From: Mycobacterium sp. SMC-4
GTDB lineage: Bacteria > Actinomycetota > Actinomycetes > Mycobacteriales > Mycobacteriaceae
Length of the DNA stretch: 64,000 bases
Direction: 5' to 3'
Assembly: GCF_025263265.1 (NCBI RefSeq)
Contig: NZ_CP079869.1
Coordinates: 2,976,001 to 3,040,000, forward strand
This document shows, one piece after another, positions 62,319-64,000 of this stretch. The notes under the pieces were generated by a model. The model had not been told where the DNA came from and searched no databases. It worked only from the letters and a program-made list of their open reading frames with translations. The position numbers and the translations under genes were made by a program. Each line of letters begins with the position of its first letter. The stretch's first letter is position 1.

Positions 62319-64000
62319 ATGGAGCATCAACCGGGTGACTCGTTCGCCTGGCAAAGCGGTGACCACACGCCGGACCACCTGCACGACCAGCCCGATGACC
62401 CTGTTGCGGCTCGCGAACAGATGGAGCGACTGGTCGGCGCCATCATCGCCATCGGGTCCGACCTCGACGTCGAAAGGACGCTGCGCCGAGTCGTCGATGC
62501 GGCCAGAGAACTCAGCCAGGCCCGGTACGCGACGCTGGCGGTCCGCGGCGCCGACGGCGCCTATGCATCGCTCGTCGGTGACGGACTCGACGAGGACGCC
62601 GCCGGTGTGATCGGTGCACCACCGCCGGACCGGCAGCCGAGCGACAGCTTCCTCGAAGTGCCCATCGTGGTACGCGGTGCGGACTTCGGAACCCTGTTTC
62701 TCCGCGACGATCGGCCGGGTCGGCTGTTCACCGAAGCCCAGCAGAGTGCGGTGCGCGCGCTGGCGACGGCAGCGACGGCAGCCATCGACAACGCGCGATT
62801 GTTCGAGCGCGAGCGTGAGGGCGCGAGGTGGACGAAGGCCAGTCGCGAGATCACGACGGCCCTGCTGTCCGGTGACCCGCAACTGGGAACACTGCAATTG
62901 ATCGTGAACCGGGCACTCGAGCTGGCCGACGCCGAGCAGGCGATTCTGCTGGTCCCGCGGGATTCAGAGACGCCGGGCGAGGTGACCACTCTGGTGGTGG
63001 CGGCCACAGCCGGCCGTTACTCGGCGGAGGTGATCGGTCGTCAGGTTCCGATGGACGGCTCGACAACCGGTGGTGTGGCGCGGCGCGGCCTACCGCTGAT
63101 CACGGACTCGTTCCAGTACCCGATCGAAGGATTCACCGACGTCGGTGAACGATCGGCGATCGTGATGCCCTTGATCGCCGACGACCAGGTCCTCGGAGTC
63201 ATCGCGGTTGCCCGGCGCATCCAGCAGACCCGATTCGACGAGGCTTACCTCGAACTGGTCAGCGACTTCGCGCGGCACGCAGCGATCGCGCTGGCACTGG
63301 CGGCAGGCCGCGAGCACGCACTCAATCAGGAACTCGCACAAGCCAATACCGTGGAAGATGCCGTCGTTGCCGCCGCGGAGCAGCTGCGCCGACTGTGGCG
63401 GGCCCGCCGCGTCCTGGCCGTCACGTTTCCCGCCCACGCTGCGCCGTCGCACGCGACGCCGAAGGTGGCGGTGGTCGGCGAGACAGTCGGCGAGTGGGAC
63501 ACCGTGCCGGCTCATATTCGCGCGGCGCTTCTGGAACTGCGCGACGCCGAGTTGTTGACCCCGTACACGTCGACCCCGGGCGCGGCCGGCATTGCGATCC
63601 AGCATCCCGACGGCGTGCTCGTCGTCTGGATCGAGCTGACCGAGCAGCGGCCGTTCACGCTCGAGGACCAGACCCTGTTGACGGTGCTCGCCGGGCGTCT
63701 GAGCCAGGGGTTGCAGCGGGTGCACCAGGTGGACCAACAACGGGAAACCGCTCTGGCGTTGCAGCATGCGATCCTGGGCCCTGCTGATCTACCGCAGGGC
63801 TTTGCCGTGCGCTACCAGGCGGCCAGCAAACCGTTGCAGGTCGGCGGTGACTGGTACGACGTCGTCGATCTCGAAGACGGCCGGGTGGCGCTGGTCGTCG
63901 GGGATTGCGTGGGGCACGGTCTGGCGGCAGCCACCGTCATGGGTCAGGTTCGTAGCGCGTGTCGTGCCCTGCTGTACGCCGACCCGAGCCCGGGAGCAGC
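62319..64000 (+). CDS. GAF-domain PP2C/SpoIIE phosphatase (3' partial)
   Basis: Cytoplasmic sensor phosphatase, open to the window end with 560 residues visible. Two GAF domains (about 30-165 and 175-330; LVGAIIAIGSDLDVERTLRR, then TTGGVARRGLPLITDSF and ERSAIVMPLIADDQVLGVI) are followed by a third GAF-like region (about 350-475). The SpoIIE/PP2C domain begins near 490 (FAVRYQAASKPLQVGGDWYD, VVGDCVGHGLAAATVMGQVR); the metal aspartates GGDWYD and GDCVGHG are seen, and the domain end is outside. ATG 62319 has a leaderless -10 box. It should dephosphorylate a STAS protein. Confidence 0.87.
   Translation, partial: MEHQPGDSFAWQSGDHTPDHLHDQPDDPVAAREQMERLVGAIIAIGSDLDVERTLRRVVDAARELSQARYATLAVRGADGAYASLVGDGLDEDAAGVIGAPPPDRQPSDSFLEVPIVVRGADFGTLFLRDDRPGRLFTEAQQSAVRALATAATAAIDNARLFEREREGARWTKASREITTALLSGDPQLGTLQLIVNRALELADAEQAILLVPRDSETPGEVTTLVVAATAGRYSAEVIGRQVPMDGSTTGGVARRGLPLITDSFQYPIEGFTDVGERSAIVMPLIADDQVLGVIAVARRIQQTRFDEAYLELVSDFARHAAIALALAAGREHALNQELAQANTVEDAVVAAAEQLRRLWRARRVLAVTFPAHAAPSHATPKVAVVGETVGEWDTVPAHIRAALLELRDAELLTPYTSTPGAAGIAIQHPDGVLVVWIELTEQRPFTLEDQTLLTVLAGRLSQGLQRVHQVDQQRETALALQHAILGPADLPQGFAVRYQAASKPLQVGGDWYDVVDLEDGRVALVVGDCVGHGLAAATVMGQVRSACRALLYADPSPGA

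Overview
This window is high-GC actinobacterial DNA from a mycobacterium, most likely a rapidly growing Mycolicibacterium. The evidence is a mycolic-acid methyltransferase, an antigen 85 mycolyltransferase, an LpqH-type lipoprotein, an LdtMt1-type L,D-transpeptidase, RipD, the long isocitrate lyase ICL2, two mycobacterial-type P450s (CYP124- and CYP125-like), a fatty-acyl-AMP ligase, and many starts preceded by TANNNT at 6-7 bases with no Shine-Dalgarno (leaderless). From memory, several genes (MFS/glnA3, the flavin oxidoreductase, cinA, the STAS protein, ICL2, the FAAL, tpx, an antigen 85 gene) have counterparts between about Rv1877 and Rv1932 of M. tuberculosis H37Rv, heavily rearranged. That correspondence is recall, not a search.

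Layout. 1-3.5 kb: 3' end of a DHA2 exporter with a soluble tail, an AhpD-like protein and glnA3. 3.5-7.8 kb: two D-aminoacylase-type amidohydrolases on the minus strand around a frameshifted NTF2-like gene, then a 3' remnant of a dienelactone hydrolase. 7.8-18.1 kb: glycosyltransferase, small exported and membrane proteins, a CYP124 operon with an SRPBCC protein, mycolate-type methyltransferase, agmatinase-type ureohydrolase, thioesterases, a PLP dehydratase, L,D-transpeptidase and lipoprotein. 18.2-25.2 kb: a large exported repeat protein, a probable tag remnant, two regulators each beside a divergent gene, and a CYP125 homologue converging on an FAD monooxygenase. 25.3-33.9 kb: flavin oxidoreductase and short-chain dehydrogenase associated with KstR-type operator sequences, an HAD phosphatase, a STAS/anti-sigma-kinase pair, cinA, hydrolase and small membrane proteins. 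34-40.5 kb: exported proteins, YaaA, NlpC/P60 protein, then a four-gene signalling operon (receiver-PP2C, histidine kinase, receiver, phosphodiesterase-like). 40.7-49.9 kb: acyltransferase plus SGNH hydrolase, Dabb protein, amidotransferase, decayed MenC-like protein, ICL2, TenA, DUF899 protein, Tpx, RipD. 49.9-64 kb: FAAL, CPBP protease, DUF218 protein, a four-gene acyl-CoA ligase operon, antigen 85, NDH-2 with an extra C-terminal domain, thioesterase, S4 protein, TetR, and a GAF/PP2C phosphatase running off the end.

How the genes fit together. Three themes recur. (i) Steroid/branched-lipid oxidation: CYP124 and CYP125 homologues, an FabG3-like hydroxysteroid dehydrogenase, an NPD-type flavin oxidoreductase and two KstR-like boxes. 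(ii) Partner-switching control: one STAS antagonist, one HATPase anti-sigma kinase and two PP2C/SpoIIE phosphatases with different sensor inputs. (iii) Cell envelope: antigen 85, L,D-transpeptidase, RipD, NlpC/P60, mycolate methyltransferase, LpqH-like lipoprotein and several exported proteins of unknown function.

No tRNA, rRNA, insertion sequence, prophage, CRISPR array or origin was recognised. No gene-free stretch exceeds 300 bases; the longest are 27694-27924, 35884-36129, 40473-40716 and 49044-49255.
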